A stretch of 59,237 bases of DNA from Synechococcus sp. RedBA-s (GCF_024345495.1 NZ_JAGQBF010000018.1:1-59237); one strand, 5' to 3'; positions 9,096 through 18,527 are shown, counted from the first letter of the stretch. Notes: a model not told the origin generated them from the letters alone. A program made the numbers and translations.

Positions 9096-9593
9096 CTAGG
9101 CCCCGATCACGTACTTGGCCCACTCCTGACGACCGGAGCGGATGTGGCGGGTGGCCTCGAAGTAGAGGGTGCTCACCGGCCGTCGCGGCACCCGGGCCAG
9201 GGGCATGGCCGCTTCCCGGGGGGTGCTGCTGCCCTTGCGCACATTGCAGCGCAGGCAGGCGGTGGTGACGTTCTCCCAGGTGTCGGTCCCGCCGCGGCTA
9301 CGGGGGATCACGTGGTCGATCGAGAGTTGCTCCCCCTGATAGCCGCAGTACTGGCAGCTGTGGCTGTCGCGCTGGAACACGTTCCGGCGGGTCAGAGGCA
9401 GCTGCTTGAAGGGCACACGCACGAACTGGCGCAGGCGGATCACCGACGGCAGCAGCATCTCGCCACGGATGGGGTGCTTTGGGTCGTGCTCAAGACCCTC
9501 GGCCTTGCCCTTGAGCAGCATCACCGTGGCCCGACGCCAGCTGGTGATGTTCAGAGGCTCATAGGACGCATTCAGGACCAGAACCTGGCTCAC
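9096..9593 (-). CDS. HNH endonuclease family protein
   Basis: 165 aa. Begins MSQVLVLNASYEPLNITSWR, the standard N-terminus of a cyanobacterial and actinobacterial HNH family. The nuclease core is in the middle: a CxxC pair (CQYCG), the catalytic region LSIDHVIPRSRGGTDTWENV with His and Asn, and a second CxxC (CLRCN). Biological substrate unknown. Transcribed toward prfA with a 9-bp gap between stops. No phage or mobile genes surround it, so it is probably a housekeeping family member. Confidence 0.88.
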   Translation of the reverse strand: MSQVLVLNASYEPLNITSWRRATVMLLKGKAEGLEHDPKHPIRGEMLLPSVIRLRQFVRVPFKQLPLTRRNVFQRDSHSCQYCGYQGEQLSIDHVIPRSRGGTDTWENVTTACLRCNVRKGSSTPREAAMPLARVPRRPVSTLYFEATRHIRSGRQEWAKYVIGA

Positions 9594-9720
9594 GGCGCAT
9601 GGTCCACGAAAGGGGTGCCAGATCCCCAGATGGCCGCCATGCTAATGGGTCTGAACCATCAGGCATGAGATTGGACTCACGGTTCACATCAGAGTGCCCC
9701 AACCGCGATGCCCGCCTGAA

Positions 9721-10941
9721 ATGGCACCGATGCCCCAGCCCATCCCCCAACGCTCTGTTGAGGATCCCCAGCGGTTGGCCGCACCCGGTCTGCATCCGCG
9801 CCAGCGGGCCTGGGTCGAGGTGGATGAGGCCGCCATCGAGCACAACGCCAGGGCCCTGGGCCGCTGGCTGGCTCCGGACTCGTCGCTGATGGCGGTGGTC
9901 AAGGCCGATGGCTACGGCCACGGCGCCGCCCCGGTGGCTCGCGCCGCCATCGCTGGCGGCGCCACCTCCCTGGGGGTCGCCACCCTGCAGGAAGGCATCG
10001 AGTTGCGTCAGGCGGGCCTGGTGGCGCCGGTGCTGGTGATGGGGAACCTGATCCAGCCGGATGAACTGCGCAGCTGCCTGGAATGGGAGCTCATGCCCAC
10101 CATCAGCGGCATGCGCGAGGCCCTGCTCTGCCAGAACCTAGCCAGTGGCAGCGGCCGCTCCATGGCCCTGCACCTCAAACTCGACACCGGCATGGCCAGG
10201 CTGGGGGTGGACTGGGGTGATGGGGTGAGGCTGCTGCAGGCGCTGCTGGGCCTTGATGCGGTGACGCTGGCGGGGATCTACTCCCACCTGGCCAATGCCG
10301 ACGCTCCCGACCCAGGGGGCGGCGGCCTGACCGCTCTGCAGCAGGAGCGTTTCGAGAGTGTGCTGCGCGGCGCCGGCGAGCTGGGGCTGGCCACCGGCGT
10401 GCGCCATCTCGCCAATTCCGCCGGCACCCTGCGCTGCCAGCAGCTCCATTACGACCTGGTGCGGGTGGGCCTGGCGCTCTACGGCCAGGCGCCCGCCGAA
10501 CACCTCAGCCAGACGGTGCCGTTGCGGCCCGCCATGAGCGTGCGGGCGAGGGTCTGCCTGATCCGCGAGGTGCCGGCCGGGGTGGGGGTGAGCTACGGCC
10601 ACCACTACACCACCCGGCGCCCGAGTCGGTTGGCGGTGGTCACGATCGGCTATGCCGATGGAGTGCCCAGACTGCTCAGCAACCAGCTGGAGGTGCTCTT
10701 CGCCGGGCGCCGGCTGGCCCAGGTGGGGGCGATCACGATGGATCAGTTCCTGGTCGATGCCACCGACGCTCCCGAGCTGGAGGTGGGCTCGGTGGTCACG
10801 CTGCTGGGCCACGACGGCGGTGAGCGCATCGGCCCCCAGGACTGGGCCCAGGCCAGTGGCACCATCCCCTGGGAAATCCTCTGCGGCTTTAAGCACCGTC
10901 TGCCCCGCCTTCGCCTCGGAGAAGGGGAGCACGATCGCTGA
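9721..10941 (+). CDS. alr: Alanine racemase
   Basis: PLP-dependent enzyme making D-alanine for peptidoglycan. The PLP lysine is in VVKADGYGHGAAPVA near residue 55. The second catalytic base (Tyr) is expected in VSYGHHYTTRRPSRLAVVTI, and GYADGVPR is typical. 406 aa from the ATG at 9721; an earlier GTG at 9694 and a later ATG at 9730 are also in frame and cannot be separated with certainty. The gene ends 19 bp before tRNA-Ser. Confidence 0.94.
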   Translation: MAPMPQPIPQRSVEDPQRLAAPGLHPRQRAWVEVDEAAIEHNARALGRWLAPDSSLMAVVKADGYGHGAAPVARAAIAGGATSLGVATLQEGIELRQAGLVAPVLVMGNLIQPDELRSCLEWELMPTISGMREALLCQNLASGSGRSMALHLKLDTGMARLGVDWGDGVRLLQALLGLDAVTLAGIYSHLANADAPDPGGGGLTALQQERFESVLRGAGELGLATGVRHLANSAGTLRCQQLHYDLVRVGLALYGQAPAEHLSQTVPLRPAMSVRARVCLIREVPAGVGVSYGHHYTTRRPSRLAVVTIGYADGVPRLLSNQLEVLFAGRRLAQVGAITMDQFLVDATDAPELEVGSVVTLLGHDGGERIGPQDWAQASGTIPWEILCGFKHRLPRLRLGEGEHDR

Positions 10942-10960
10942 TAAGCTCATTTGGCCCCCT

Positions 10961-11049
10961 GGAGAGGTGGCTGAGTGGTTGAAAGCGGCTCCCTGCTAAG
11001 GAGTTACAGGAGGCAACTTCTGTCGAGGGTTCGAATCCCTCCCTCTCCG
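10961..11049 (+). tRNA. tRNA-Ser (GCU anticodon)
   Basis: 89-nt class II tRNA. Acceptor arms GGAGAGG (10961-10967) and CCTCTCC (11042-11048) pair, with discriminator G at 11049. D-loop GCTGAGTGGTTGAAAGC, anticodon loop CTGCTAA (anticodon GCT), a long variable arm, and a T-arm with GGTTCGAATCC. The CCA end is not encoded. It follows alr closely. Confidence 0.95.
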
Positions 11050-11080
11050 TTCCAAGACCCTGGCTCCAGAGCGCGGCTCC

Positions 11081-12013
11081 TCAGCTCGCCTCACTGCCCG
11101 AGCTGAGCCGGCGGCTCAGCTCGGGCAGCAGTTGCTCATCAGCGGCACGCTCGGCCCCCTCGCTGAAGATCACCAGCAGGAAGGGCGCACGGTCTGGGAT
11201 CTCCACATAGGCCGCGTCATGGCGAGCCTGGCTCATCCAGCCGGCCTTGCTCCATAACCGGGCCGGGGCAGGCAGGCCAGCGCCGATGAACCCATCCACC
11301 TGGTTCTCCGGATCCGCCGCCCGCAGATCGGAATCGAGGGAGCGTCTCAGCAGCTCGCGCATGCGGGCACAGGCGGGCGGCGACACCAGAGCGCCGGCCA
11401 TGATCTCGTGCAGCAACCGGGCGGTGGCATCGGTGCTGAGCCGGTTGCGGTTCTCCAGCTTTGGTCCGTAGAACTGCCGCTCCCGTCCGTAGGGGCCATC
11501 CCCCCAGGTCTTCTGGCAGACGTTGCAGCCCTCGAACTCGCTCCAGCCCAGGGCGGCATACCACTGGTTCACCAATTGACGGCCCTCGATCCAGGCCCGC
11601 AGCGGTCGCTCGGGCAGGTCGGGGCCACTGGTGGTGCCCGTGAGCCAGTCCACCAGCACGGCGGTGGCGTCGTTGCTGGAGTCGCGGATCATGTCGGCCA
11701 TCGCCCGGCGCAGCTCGGCGCCGTCTTCGAGCAACTGGCGCTGCAGCCAGGCTTCAGTGGCCGCCAGATAAAACAGCTTGACCACACTGGCCGGATAGCG
11801 GGGCCTGGAGCCGGCCCAGGAGGCACCCGCCACTGGCTCCGGCCAATCCCTGGGCGATTCACTGGCCTCTGCCGCGCCGATCAGGCTGCGGGGGTAACGC
11901 AACCAGGTGACCGAGACCTGGGAGCCAAGGCCGGGGCGCCCCTGGAGCTCCAGGGCCCGAAGCTGATCCTCGAGCATCGCTCCCATCGCCACATCGGGGC
12001 TGTAGAACGCCAT
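11081..12013 (-). CDS. Serine hydrolase, class A beta-lactamase-like
   Basis: 310 aa from an ATG at 12013. The active-site serine motif S-x-x-K is seen as ASVVKLFY near residue 75, an SDN-like motif as DSSNDAT, and a KTG-like motif as SKAGWMS near the C-terminus. No signal peptide is evident. The fold fits penicillin-interacting hydrolases; true beta-lactamase activity is not implied. It diverges from the NlpC/P60 gene with only about 18 bp between start codons. The open frame continues upstream to 12682 but there it is only the antisense of that gene. Confidence 0.8.
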   Translation of the reverse strand: MAFYSPDVAMGAMLEDQLRALELQGRPGLGSQVSVTWLRYPRSLIGAAEASESPRDWPEPVAGASWAGSRPRYPASVVKLFYLAATEAWLQRQLLEDGAELRRAMADMIRDSSNDATAVLVDWLTGTTSGPDLPERPLRAWIEGRQLVNQWYAALGWSEFEGCNVCQKTWGDGPYGRERQFYGPKLENRNRLSTDATARLLHEIMAGALVSPPACARMRELLRRSLDSDLRAADPENQVDGFIGAGLPAPARLWSKAGWMSQARHDAAYVEIPDRAPFLLVIFSEGAERAADEQLLPELSRRLSSGSEAS

Positions 12014-12031
12014 CGGTATCGCCCTTTTGCC

Positions 12032-12763
12032 ATGGAGAGCGTAGGAAGCGGGATGAGCGCCGATGGGCTGGCGCCGGGCCGCTGCTGTCGCCTGATCGCC
12101 GACATCAACGGCCACGCCCGCTCCAGCGGCCCGGGGCTGGCCACCCAGGCCCGCCGTGGCCGCGGGCTGCAACTGCTCGACCAGCGCCAGGGCAGCCGGC
12201 TGCGGGTCCGCCTGCTGGAGGATGGCTACCCCTGCTGGCTGGAGATCAGCGACCTGCTGGAGCGGGCCATTCCCGCCCCGCCCAGCCGGCCCCTGCCCGT
12301 GGGGGCGAGCCACATCCACACGCTCCTGCCGCAGGTGCTGGCCTTTGGCGAGCGGGCCCGGCAGCAGCCCAACCATTACCTCTGGGGCGGCAGCCTCGGC
12401 CCCGACTACGACTGCTCGGGCTTTGTACAGAGCGCCTTCGCCAGCGCCGGGATCTGGATCCCCCGTGACGCCTACCAGCAGGAGCGCTTCTGTCAGCCGG
12501 TGGCGGTGCGGCCGGGGGTTTTTGCGCTGCTGCGGCCGGGGGATCTGATCTTCTTCGGTCGCCCCCAGCGTTGCAGCCATGTGGGGCTGTACCTGGGCGG
12601 CGGCCGCTACCTGCACAGCTCCGGCCGGGAGCATGGCCGTGATGGCCTCGGCATCGACCAGCTCAGCCCCGAGGCCGACCACCCCGTGTCATGCCACTAC
12701 CGCGGTGAACTGCGCGGCGCCGGACGGGTGCAGCGCTGCCATGACGGAACAACCCTGCCCTGA
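12032..12763 (+). CDS. NlpC/P60 cysteine peptidase with SH3-like domain
   Basis: 243 aa from the ATG at 12032 (an ATG at 12053 is also possible). N-terminal about 60 residues form a bacterial SH3-like domain (CRLIADINGHARSSGPGLAT). The C-terminal NlpC/P60 domain has the catalytic Cys in GPDYDCSGFVQSAF and the His in RCSHVGLYLGGGRYLHSS. The family cuts peptidoglycan stem peptides. It shares a very short divergent promoter region with the beta-lactamase-like gene, suggesting linked wall functions. Confidence 0.86.
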   Translation: MESVGSGMSADGLAPGRCCRLIADINGHARSSGPGLATQARRGRGLQLLDQRQGSRLRVRLLEDGYPCWLEISDLLERAIPAPPSRPLPVGASHIHTLLPQVLAFGERARQQPNHYLWGGSLGPDYDCSGFVQSAFASAGIWIPRDAYQQERFCQPVAVRPGVFALLRPGDLIFFGRPQRCSHVGLYLGGGRYLHSSGREHGRDGLGIDQLSPEADHPVSCHYRGELRGAGRVQRCHDGTTLP

Positions 12764-12826
12764 CGGCGCCAGCCGGGCCCGAGCCCGGGCTCCCGTAGGT
12801 TGCAGCATCGATGAAGCCCCGCCGCC

Positions 12827-13798
12827 ATGACCGCGTCGCACGGCCCAGAGCTCTCGGTCGTGATTCCCCTGTTCAACGAGGAGGAGAGCGTCGGTCCGCT
12901 GGTGGAGCAGGTGCTCGCCAGCCTCAGGCCCCTGGGCCGCCGCTTCGAACTGGTGCTGGTGGACGATGGCTCCAGCGACGACACCACCGCCCGACTGGGG
13001 GAGCTGGCTGCAGTGACACCAGAGCTGGTGGCGGTGCTGCTGCGGCGCAACTACGGCCAGACCGCGGCGATGGCCGCCGGTTTCGATGCCAGCCACGGGG
13101 CCGTGATCGTCACCCTCGATGGCGACCTCCAGAACGATCCCGCCGACATTCCCCTGCTGCTGGACCGGCTTGAGCAGGGCTACGACCTGGTGAGCGGCTG
13201 GCGTCACCAGCGCCAGGATGCGGCCATCAAGCGACTGCTTCCCTCCAAGATCGCCAATCGCCTGATCGCCCGGGTCACCGGGGTGCGCCTGCACGATTAC
13301 GGCTGCTCCCTCAAGGCCTACCGCCGCGAGGTGGTGGCGGACATGAACCTCTACGGCGAGCTGCACCGCTTCCTGCCGGCGCTGGCCTTCATCGAAGGAG
13401 CTCGCATCACCGAGGTGAAGGTGAATCACCACCCCCGGCGGTTCGGAGAGAGCAAATACGGCATCGATCGCACTTTCCGGGTGCTGATGGATCTGCTCAC
13501 GGTCTGGTTCATGAAGCGCTTCCTCACCCGGCCGATGCACGTGTTCGGCTTCGGAGGCCTGGCCTGCCTGGCGATCGGCCTGGTGCTGAGCCTGATCCTG
13601 TTGGGCGAGAAGATTCTCTTCAATGCCGACGTGGGCACCCGCCCCCTACTGATGGTGGCAGTGCTGGCGATCGTGGCTGGCATCCAGCTGTTCTGCTTCG
13701 GGCTGCTGGCGGAGCTGCAGATGCGCACGTATCACGAGAGCCAGGGCCGACCCATCTACCGGGTGCGCACCACGTTGCGCGGCAGCCCAGCGGGCTGA
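12827..13798 (+). CDS. Family 2 glycosyltransferase, DPM1/GtrB-like
   Basis: 323 aa. N-terminal GT-A domain: LSVVIPLFNEEESVGPLVEQ, LVLVDDGSSDDTTARL, and DGDLQNDPADIPLLLD, which carries the metal-binding DxD-type site. Two hydrophobic segments at about residues 235-300 anchor it in the membrane. This architecture is typical of enzymes that load a sugar onto polyprenyl phosphate for lipid- or wall-linked glycans; the actual sugar is unknown. It ends overlapping the convergent gene at 13756 by 43 bp. Confidence 0.88.
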   Translation: MTASHGPELSVVIPLFNEEESVGPLVEQVLASLRPLGRRFELVLVDDGSSDDTTARLGELAAVTPELVAVLLRRNYGQTAAMAAGFDASHGAVIVTLDGDLQNDPADIPLLLDRLEQGYDLVSGWRHQRQDAAIKRLLPSKIANRLIARVTGVRLHDYGCSLKAYRREVVADMNLYGELHRFLPALAFIEGARITEVKVNHHPRRFGESKYGIDRTFRVLMDLLTVWFMKRFLTRPMHVFGFGGLACLAIGLVLSLILLGEKILFNADVGTRPLLMVAVLAIVAGIQLFCFGLLAELQMRTYHESQGRPIYRVRTTLRGSPAG

Positions 13799-14265
13799 GG
13801 AGAGGCCGCCCGCAGGGTCGTTCGTCCTCGAAAGGCCGCGATCCCCTCGGCCGCCAAGGCGGCCACGCGGGGGTCGGGATCGAAGCGAGCGCGCCTGAGC
13901 AGGGGCAGGCTGGCCCGATCGCCCCAGGCCAGGCAGGCGGCCAGAGCAGCCAGCCGCTCGTCCTCACGGCCGGCTGCGGCGGCGCGAAGGTCGGCGAGCA
14001 GCCGTTGGCGCCGGTGCGGATCCAGACGCCCGCAGGGCTCAGGGTCTGCCGGCCAGGGGATGACCCCAGCCGCCTCAGGAGCGGCTGAGCCCGCTGGAAC
14101 GGTTGCTGCAGCTGACGCGACTGGTCGAACGACCCGCTCAAGCTGGGCCCGGTTGATCGCGGCGATGGCCCTGGCGCCATCGAGGGAGGGACGCGGAGTG
14201 CTGCGGCGCCGCAGCAGCCAGAACAGCAGCAGGAGCACCGCGGCGGCGGGGAGGGCCTGCTGCAT
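13756..14265 (-). CDS. Membrane-anchored HEAT-repeat-like protein
   Basis: 169 aa. Starts with a strong N-terminal hydrophobic segment ([17 protein letters not shown]) followed by a charged linker. From about residue 90 there are one or two HEAT-like helical pairs ([20 protein letters not shown], then [20 protein letters not shown]). No enzyme motif is visible. Its 3' end overlaps the convergent glycosyltransferase gene by 43 bp. It diverges from psaI, with about 90 bp between them. Function unknown. Confidence 0.65.
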   Translation of the reverse strand: MQQALPAAAVLLLLFWLLRRRSTPRPSLDGARAIAAINRAQLERVVRPVASAAATVPAGSAAPEAAGVIPWPADPEPCGRLDPHRRQRLLADLRAAAAGREDERLAALAACLAWGDRASLPLLRRARFDPDPRVAALAAEGIAAFRGRTTLRAASPQPAGLPRNVVRTR

Positions 14266-14357
14266 CGGATTGAACTTTTATGTCGCAACGGCAGGCCGAC
14301 AAAGCCTGCCCTGCAGTGATCTTTACAGTATCGGCGGTTGCTGTATTGGCCCTCGCC
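14266..14357. promoter_or_regulatory. Divergent promoter region upstream of psaI
   Basis: 92-bp gap between the HEAT-like gene and psaI. It contains TTTACAGTATCGG, which resembles one half of the direct repeat bound by RpaB (HLR1-type) at photosystem genes, but the second half is poor. It could instead serve as a -35 element with TATTGG as -10. This assignment is tentative. Confidence 0.25.
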
Positions 14358-14474
14358 ATGACTGGAGAATTCGCTGCCGCCTGGCTGCCCTCGTTGTTGG
14401 TCCCCGTGGTGGGGATCCTCGGCCCTGCCGTGGCCATGGCCCTGCTGTTCAACGTGATCGAAGCGCGCGACTGA
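14358..14474 (+). CDS. psaI: Photosystem I subunit VIII (PsaI)
   Basis: 38-residue single-helix membrane protein at the PSI periphery next to PsaL, involved in trimer organisation. It begins [20 protein letters not shown] and ends [11 protein letters not shown], closely matching known PsaI. The open frame reaches back to 14280, but the extra residues are not conserved, so the ATG at 14358 is preferred. psaL starts 47 bp downstream, so the two are probably cotranscribed. Confidence 0.93.
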   Translation: MTGEFAAAWLPSLLVPVVGILGPAVAMALLFNVIEARD

Positions 14475-14521
14475 GCGCCTCGCCCGTTCTTCTGCCTTTC
14501 GTTTCCACCACGAGCCCGCCC

Positions 14522-15013
14522 ATGACCGTGCATCCCGTGGCCGACCCCACCGTCGGCAATCTCGCCACCCCCATTAACAGCAGCTACTTCACCAAATCGT
14601 TCCTGAACGCTTTGCCCGCTTATCGCCCGGAGCTGTCCCCCAACCGCCGCGGCCTGGAAGTGGGAATGGCCCACGGGTTCTTCCTCTACGGACCCTTCGC
14701 CCTCACCGGCCCCCTGCGGCACACGGAGTACGCCACCACCGCTGGCCTGCTGGCCACGATCGGCCTGGTGACAATCCTGACGATCTGCCTGTCGATCTAC
14801 GGCACCGCCGGCACCGGCCCCAACGTGCAGCCCCCCGACGCAACGATCGACAATCCCCCCGCTGATCTGTTCACCAAGGCCGGCTGGGCCGAATTCGCCA
14901 GCGGATTCTGGCTGGGTGGCTGCGGTGGCGCCGCCTTTGCCTGGTTCCTGGCCAGCACGGCTCTGGTTTCCCCCCTGGTCGACCTCGTCGGTGGCGGCTG
15001 GAGCGGCGGCTGA
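14522..15013 (+). CDS. psaL: Photosystem I subunit XI (PsaL)
   Basis: 163 aa from the ATG at 14522. PsaL forms the centre of cyanobacterial PSI trimers and binds chlorophyll. Conserved blocks: [60 protein letters not shown], then two further hydrophobic helices. It follows psaI and is closed by a clear terminator at 15075. Confidence 0.96.
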   Translation: MTVHPVADPTVGNLATPINSSYFTKSFLNALPAYRPELSPNRRGLEVGMAHGFFLYGPFALTGPLRHTEYATTAGLLATIGLVTILTICLSIYGTAGTGPNVQPPDATIDNPPADLFTKAGWAEFASGFWLGGCGGAAFAWFLASTALVSPLVDLVGGGWSGG

Positions 15014-15074
15014 GCCGCACACCGCACCGAGCTGATCTCAGCATCCGGCAAGAGCAGCCTCAGCGTTGCACCAG

Positions 15075-15097
15075 GCCCCGCTAACGCGGGGCTTTTT
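15075..15097 (+). terminator. Intrinsic terminator of psaI-psaL
   Basis: Perfect 7-bp GC stem (GCCCCGC at 15075-15081 with GCGGGGC at 15086-15092), loop TAAC, followed by TTTTT at 15093-15097. It lies about 60 bp after the psaL stop. Confidence 0.9.
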
Positions 15098-15190
15098 CAT
15101 GGCCGGGGATCCCCGCTGAGCGTGCCAGGGGGCTCAGCGCCAGTGGCAGGGCGGGCAGACTCTTCCTTCGTGCCCTGAGCAGCCGTTTCG

Positions 15191-18100
15191 ATGTCAGTCT
15201 CTGATCCCTTCCTGCGGCGGCCGGTGCTCACCCTGGTGGTGAGCCTGCTGATCGTGATGGCCGGCCTGATCAGTCTGCCGGGGTTACAAGTAGAGAACCT
15301 GCCCCCGATCGCTCCGATCCGCGTGAACGTCCGCGCCAGTTATCCCGGCGGCGGAGCCACCGCTGTGGAGCAGGGGGTCACCATCCCATTGGAGCGCCAG
15401 CTGAACGGCCTGGAGCGCCTCGAGAGCATCCGCTCCAGCAGTACCGCGAACGGCAGCTCGATCACGCTCACGTTCGAAGGGGGGAATCCAGAGCTCAACC
15501 AGATCAACACCCAAAACGAGGCCACCCTGGCCAACCGACAGCTGCCGCCTCAGGTGTCGCGACTGGGAGTGCAAGTGCGCAGGAGCTCCGACGACCTGTT
15601 GATGGTTCTTGGATTCAGCGCACCGCAAGGCGTCTATGCCCCATCCTTCCTGAGCGGCTGGGTGGATCAGCAGTTGCGTGACAGCCTCCAGCGGGTGCAG
15701 GGTGTCGGCAACATCACAATCGCCGGGGGCGGCGAACTGGCTTTCCGTCTGTGGCTCGACCCGCAGGCGCTGGAGCAGCGCCAGCTCACCATTGGCGACG
15801 TAGAGCGCGCCTTGGCCGAGCAGAACGTGCTGGCTGCCCTTGGCCAAGTGGGGGATGCCCCCAGCCCACCCGGCCAGCAGATCACCCTGCCACTCGAGAT
15901 GGAAGGCCGGCTGCGCAGCGTCAGCGAGCTGGAAGGGCTAGTGGTGAGCAGAACCAGTGAGGGTGGTGTCATCCAACTCAAAGATGTGGGGCGCGCCACC
16001 CTTGACGCCGAGACGTTTGACAACTCCGCCCGGAATTTGGAGGGTAACCCCACTGTGGTGATGCAGATCTTCCAGCGGGACGGCAGCAACGCGCTGGAAG
16101 TGAGCCGCTCAGTGAACGCCGCCCTCACCGAACTGGAAGCCAGCTTTCCTCCAGGCATCGCTCTGCAGCAGATCGTGGATGTGGCTGACAGCGTTCGCGA
16201 CAGCATCGACCTCACCTGGGCGAGCTTGCGAGAGGCTGTGGCTTTGGTACTGCTGGTACTGCTGCTCTCCCTGGGCAACACACGATTAGCCGTCGTCACA
16301 GCCGTGGCGGTACCTGTTTCACTGATCGGCAGCCTCACGATCCTCAGGATCACCGGGAGCTCGATCAACACGCTCACACTGTTCGGAATGGTGCTGGCCA
16401 CGGGGATCTTGGTGGACGACGCCATTGTGGTGAGCGAGGACATCGGTCGGCGACTGGAACTGGGGGAAACGCCGCTGCTGGCTGCCCGCAACGCCATGAA
16501 GGAACTGGGGGGTGCGGTGATCGCCACCTCGCTGGTACTGGTGGTGGTGTTCCTGCCGGTGCTGGTGATGCCAGGCAGCGTGGGGCGGCTCTACCAGCCC
16601 ATCGCCATCACGATCAGCGCCGCGATCCTGTTCTCAACAATCAATGCGCTCACGTTTACACCCGTAGCGGCCAGCTGGTTGCTGGCTCACGGGTGGAAAG
16701 AGCCCCGCTGGTTGCTGAGGATGCTCGCGCATCCTCAGCGCTTGTTCGACAGTCTGAGTCGCCTCTATGGCGGAGCTTTGGAACGCTGTTTCCGCTGGCG
16801 CCGGCTGCTGCTGATGGGGATGGCGGCGGGGCTGATCCTGGCGGTCTGGGGGCTGGGACAGTTGCCCACCGGTTTCATCCCCCAGGAGGACGACGGTCAG
16901 GTGCGCGGTGTGGTGCTGCTTCCAGGCGGTGCCTCCTTGCAAAGCACCGAAGCTGTCTTGGAGCGGGTGCGGCGACTCACGAAGCAGGAGCCTGACGTTC
17001 GTGTGGGAACGTTCAATGCCGGTCGCTCCTTCGGTGACAGCGGCGCAAACCGGGGCTCCTTCTTCCTCCGCCTCAAGCCATTGGAGGAACGTGGGAGAGG
17101 AACCGACCACAGCAACGAGGCTGTGGCCCGCAGGCTCGGACGAGTTCTGAAAGAACGCATTCCGGAGGCGACGGTGCAGGTGAGCGTTCCGCCGACGGTG
17201 CGCGGCTTCAGCGGTGAAGGAGGACTGGAGCTCGAGCTCCTGGACATCAGCGACGGCCGATTGAGCCTGGCTGACTTTGAGCGCGAGGTGCGTGACTTCA
17301 TCGCGGCCGCCAACGCCACGGATAAGTTCGAAAGGGTGAGCACCCGTTTCAGCGCGGATTCACCCTTGCTACGCCTGCAGCCCGACCGACTGCGGATGGC
17401 CTCCCTTGGAGTTGATCTGCAAACAGTTGTCTCCAGCTTGGGGGCCAGCTTCGGCAGCAGGTATGTCAACGACAGCTTCGAGAGCGACCGAGTGCGCCGG
17501 GTGATCGTGCAGCTCGACGGTGCCGATCGCAGCACGGCCCAGGACGTGCTGGCTTTTCCGATTCGCAGCTCCAGTGGCTTGCTGATACCACTGCGGGAAA
17601 TAGCGCAACTGGAACAGGCCAGCGGCCCTACAGCGATCAACCGCAGCAGGCTACGGAGAGCAATCACAGTACAGGCCGTGCCGAGAACGGGAGTGAGCAC
17701 GGGCCAGGCCATCGCCCTGCTGGAGAAGGTCCATCAGCAGCGAGCCAACCCGGTCACCGATCTCGAGTGGGTGGGGCTAGCCCGCGAGGAACAGCAGTCG
17801 GGCGGGCAAACATGGCTGGTGTTCGGCTTCGGTATCGGCGTGATGTTCCTGGTGCTGGCGGCCTTATACGAGAATTTCATCGATCCCCTGATCATTCTGG
17901 TCACGGTCCCCCTTGCTCTGGTCGGAGCGATGGTTGGGCTAGCCAGCCGCGGCCTCTTTCTCGACATCTACGCACAGATGGGAATGCTCGTACTGGTCAG
18001 CCTGGCCGCCAAGAATGCCATCCTTATCGTCGAGTTCGCCAATCAGAGGATGGCGGAGGGGCACGGCCTGCGGGACTCGGTGGAGGAGGCAGCCCTGAGC

Positions 18101-18379
18101 CGTCTGCGGCCGATCCTGCTTACCGCCCTGGCCTCGCTGGCCAGCATCCTCCCGCTCCTGCTGGCCGGTGGAAGCGGAGCCGCTGGGCGGGCCAGCATGA
18201 CCAGCATCAGCACGGTGCTCTTCTACGGGCAACTTGTGGCCACGCTGCTCACCTTGTTCGTGGTGCCGGTGGTCTATCTCGAAGTGAAGCTGCTCGAAGG
18301 TCGGCGCTGGTGGCCCCATCGCCCCGAAGCCATCCCCGGCAACGAAGCGGAGCCTCTGAACAGCACGTCCCGCCGCTGA
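15191..18379 (+). CDS. RND-family (HAE1-type) efflux transporter
   Basis: 1062 aa, the normal AcrB/MexB-like length, with 12 expected transmembrane helices and two large periplasmic loops. The proton-relay Asp pair is visible in TM4 (GILVDDAIVVSED) and the TM10 Lys in LVSLAAKNAILIVEFANQ. It exports amphiphilic compounds across the envelope using proton motive force. No adaptor (MFP) or outer-membrane gene lies beside it, so partners must be elsewhere. It is isolated between terminators, and its codon use looks less GC-biased than its neighbours, hinting at acquisition. Confidence 0.93.
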   Translation: MSVSDPFLRRPVLTLVVSLLIVMAGLISLPGLQVENLPPIAPIRVNVRASYPGGGATAVEQGVTIPLERQLNGLERLESIRSSSTANGSSITLTFEGGNPELNQINTQNEATLANRQLPPQVSRLGVQVRRSSDDLLMVLGFSAPQGVYAPSFLSGWVDQQLRDSLQRVQGVGNITIAGGGELAFRLWLDPQALEQRQLTIGDVERALAEQNVLAALGQVGDAPSPPGQQITLPLEMEGRLRSVSELEGLVVSRTSEGGVIQLKDVGRATLDAETFDNSARNLEGNPTVVMQIFQRDGSNALEVSRSVNAALTELEASFPPGIALQQIVDVADSVRDSIDLTWASLREAVALVLLVLLLSLGNTRLAVVTAVAVPVSLIGSLTILRITGSSINTLTLFGMVLATGILVDDAIVVSEDIGRRLELGETPLLAARNAMKELGGAVIATSLVLVVVFLPVLVMPGSVGRLYQPIAITISAAILFSTINALTFTPVAASWLLAHGWKEPRWLLRMLAHPQRLFDSLSRLYGGALERCFRWRRLLLMGMAAGLILAVWGLGQLPTGFIPQEDDGQVRGVVLLPGGASLQSTEAVLERVRRLTKQEPDVRVGTFNAGRSFGDSGANRGSFFLRLKPLEERGRGTDHSNEAVARRLGRVLKERIPEATVQVSVPPTVRGFSGEGGLELELLDISDGRLSLADFEREVRDFIAAANATDKFERVSTRFSADSPLLRLQPDRLRMASLGVDLQTVVSSLGASFGSRYVNDSFESDRVRRVIVQLDGADRSTAQDVLAFPIRSSSGLLIPLREIAQLEQASGPTAINRSRLRRAITVQAVPRTGVSTGQAIALLEKVHQQRANPVTDLEWVGLAREEQQSGGQTWLVFGFGIGVMFLVLAALYENFIDPLIILVTVPLALVGAMVGLASRGLFLDIYAQMGMLVLVSLAAKNAILIVEFANQRMAEGHGLRDSVEEAALSRLRPILLTALASLASILPLLLAGGSGAAGRASMTSISTVLFYGQLVATLLTLFVVPVVYLEVKLLEGRRWWPHRPEAIPGNEAEPLNSTSRR

Positions 18380-18459
18380 AAGCTCACCTCAGCCTCAGCT
18401 GGCAGAAGGCATTCGGATTCGCCATTCAAGGCCTCGCTCATCATCAGAATCGCGGCATG

Positions 18460-18485
18460 AAAAACCCCCGGAGGGAACCGGGGGT
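18460..18485 (-). terminator. Intrinsic terminator of psaA-psaB
   Basis: On the minus strand a 7-bp stem (18465-18471 with 18478-18484) and 6-nt loop are followed by five T residues (the A run 18460-18464). It sits about 40 bp beyond the psaB stop. The reverse orientation would lack a U-tract, so it acts on the psaAB transcript. Confidence 0.88.
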
Positions 18486-18527
18486 GGTGTCGGAGGTGCG
18501 TCCCTCGAGGTGGCTGATCCTCGGGGA

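Noticed and set aside
9096-9593. HNH gene as a homing endonuclease or phage element
   Set aside because: Its sequence fits a widespread chromosomal family, and no intron, intein or phage gene surrounds it.
12014-12682. N-terminal extension of the beta-lactamase-like frame
   Set aside because: It is antisense to the NlpC/P60 gene, and the serine-hydrolase similarity begins only after the ATG at 12013.
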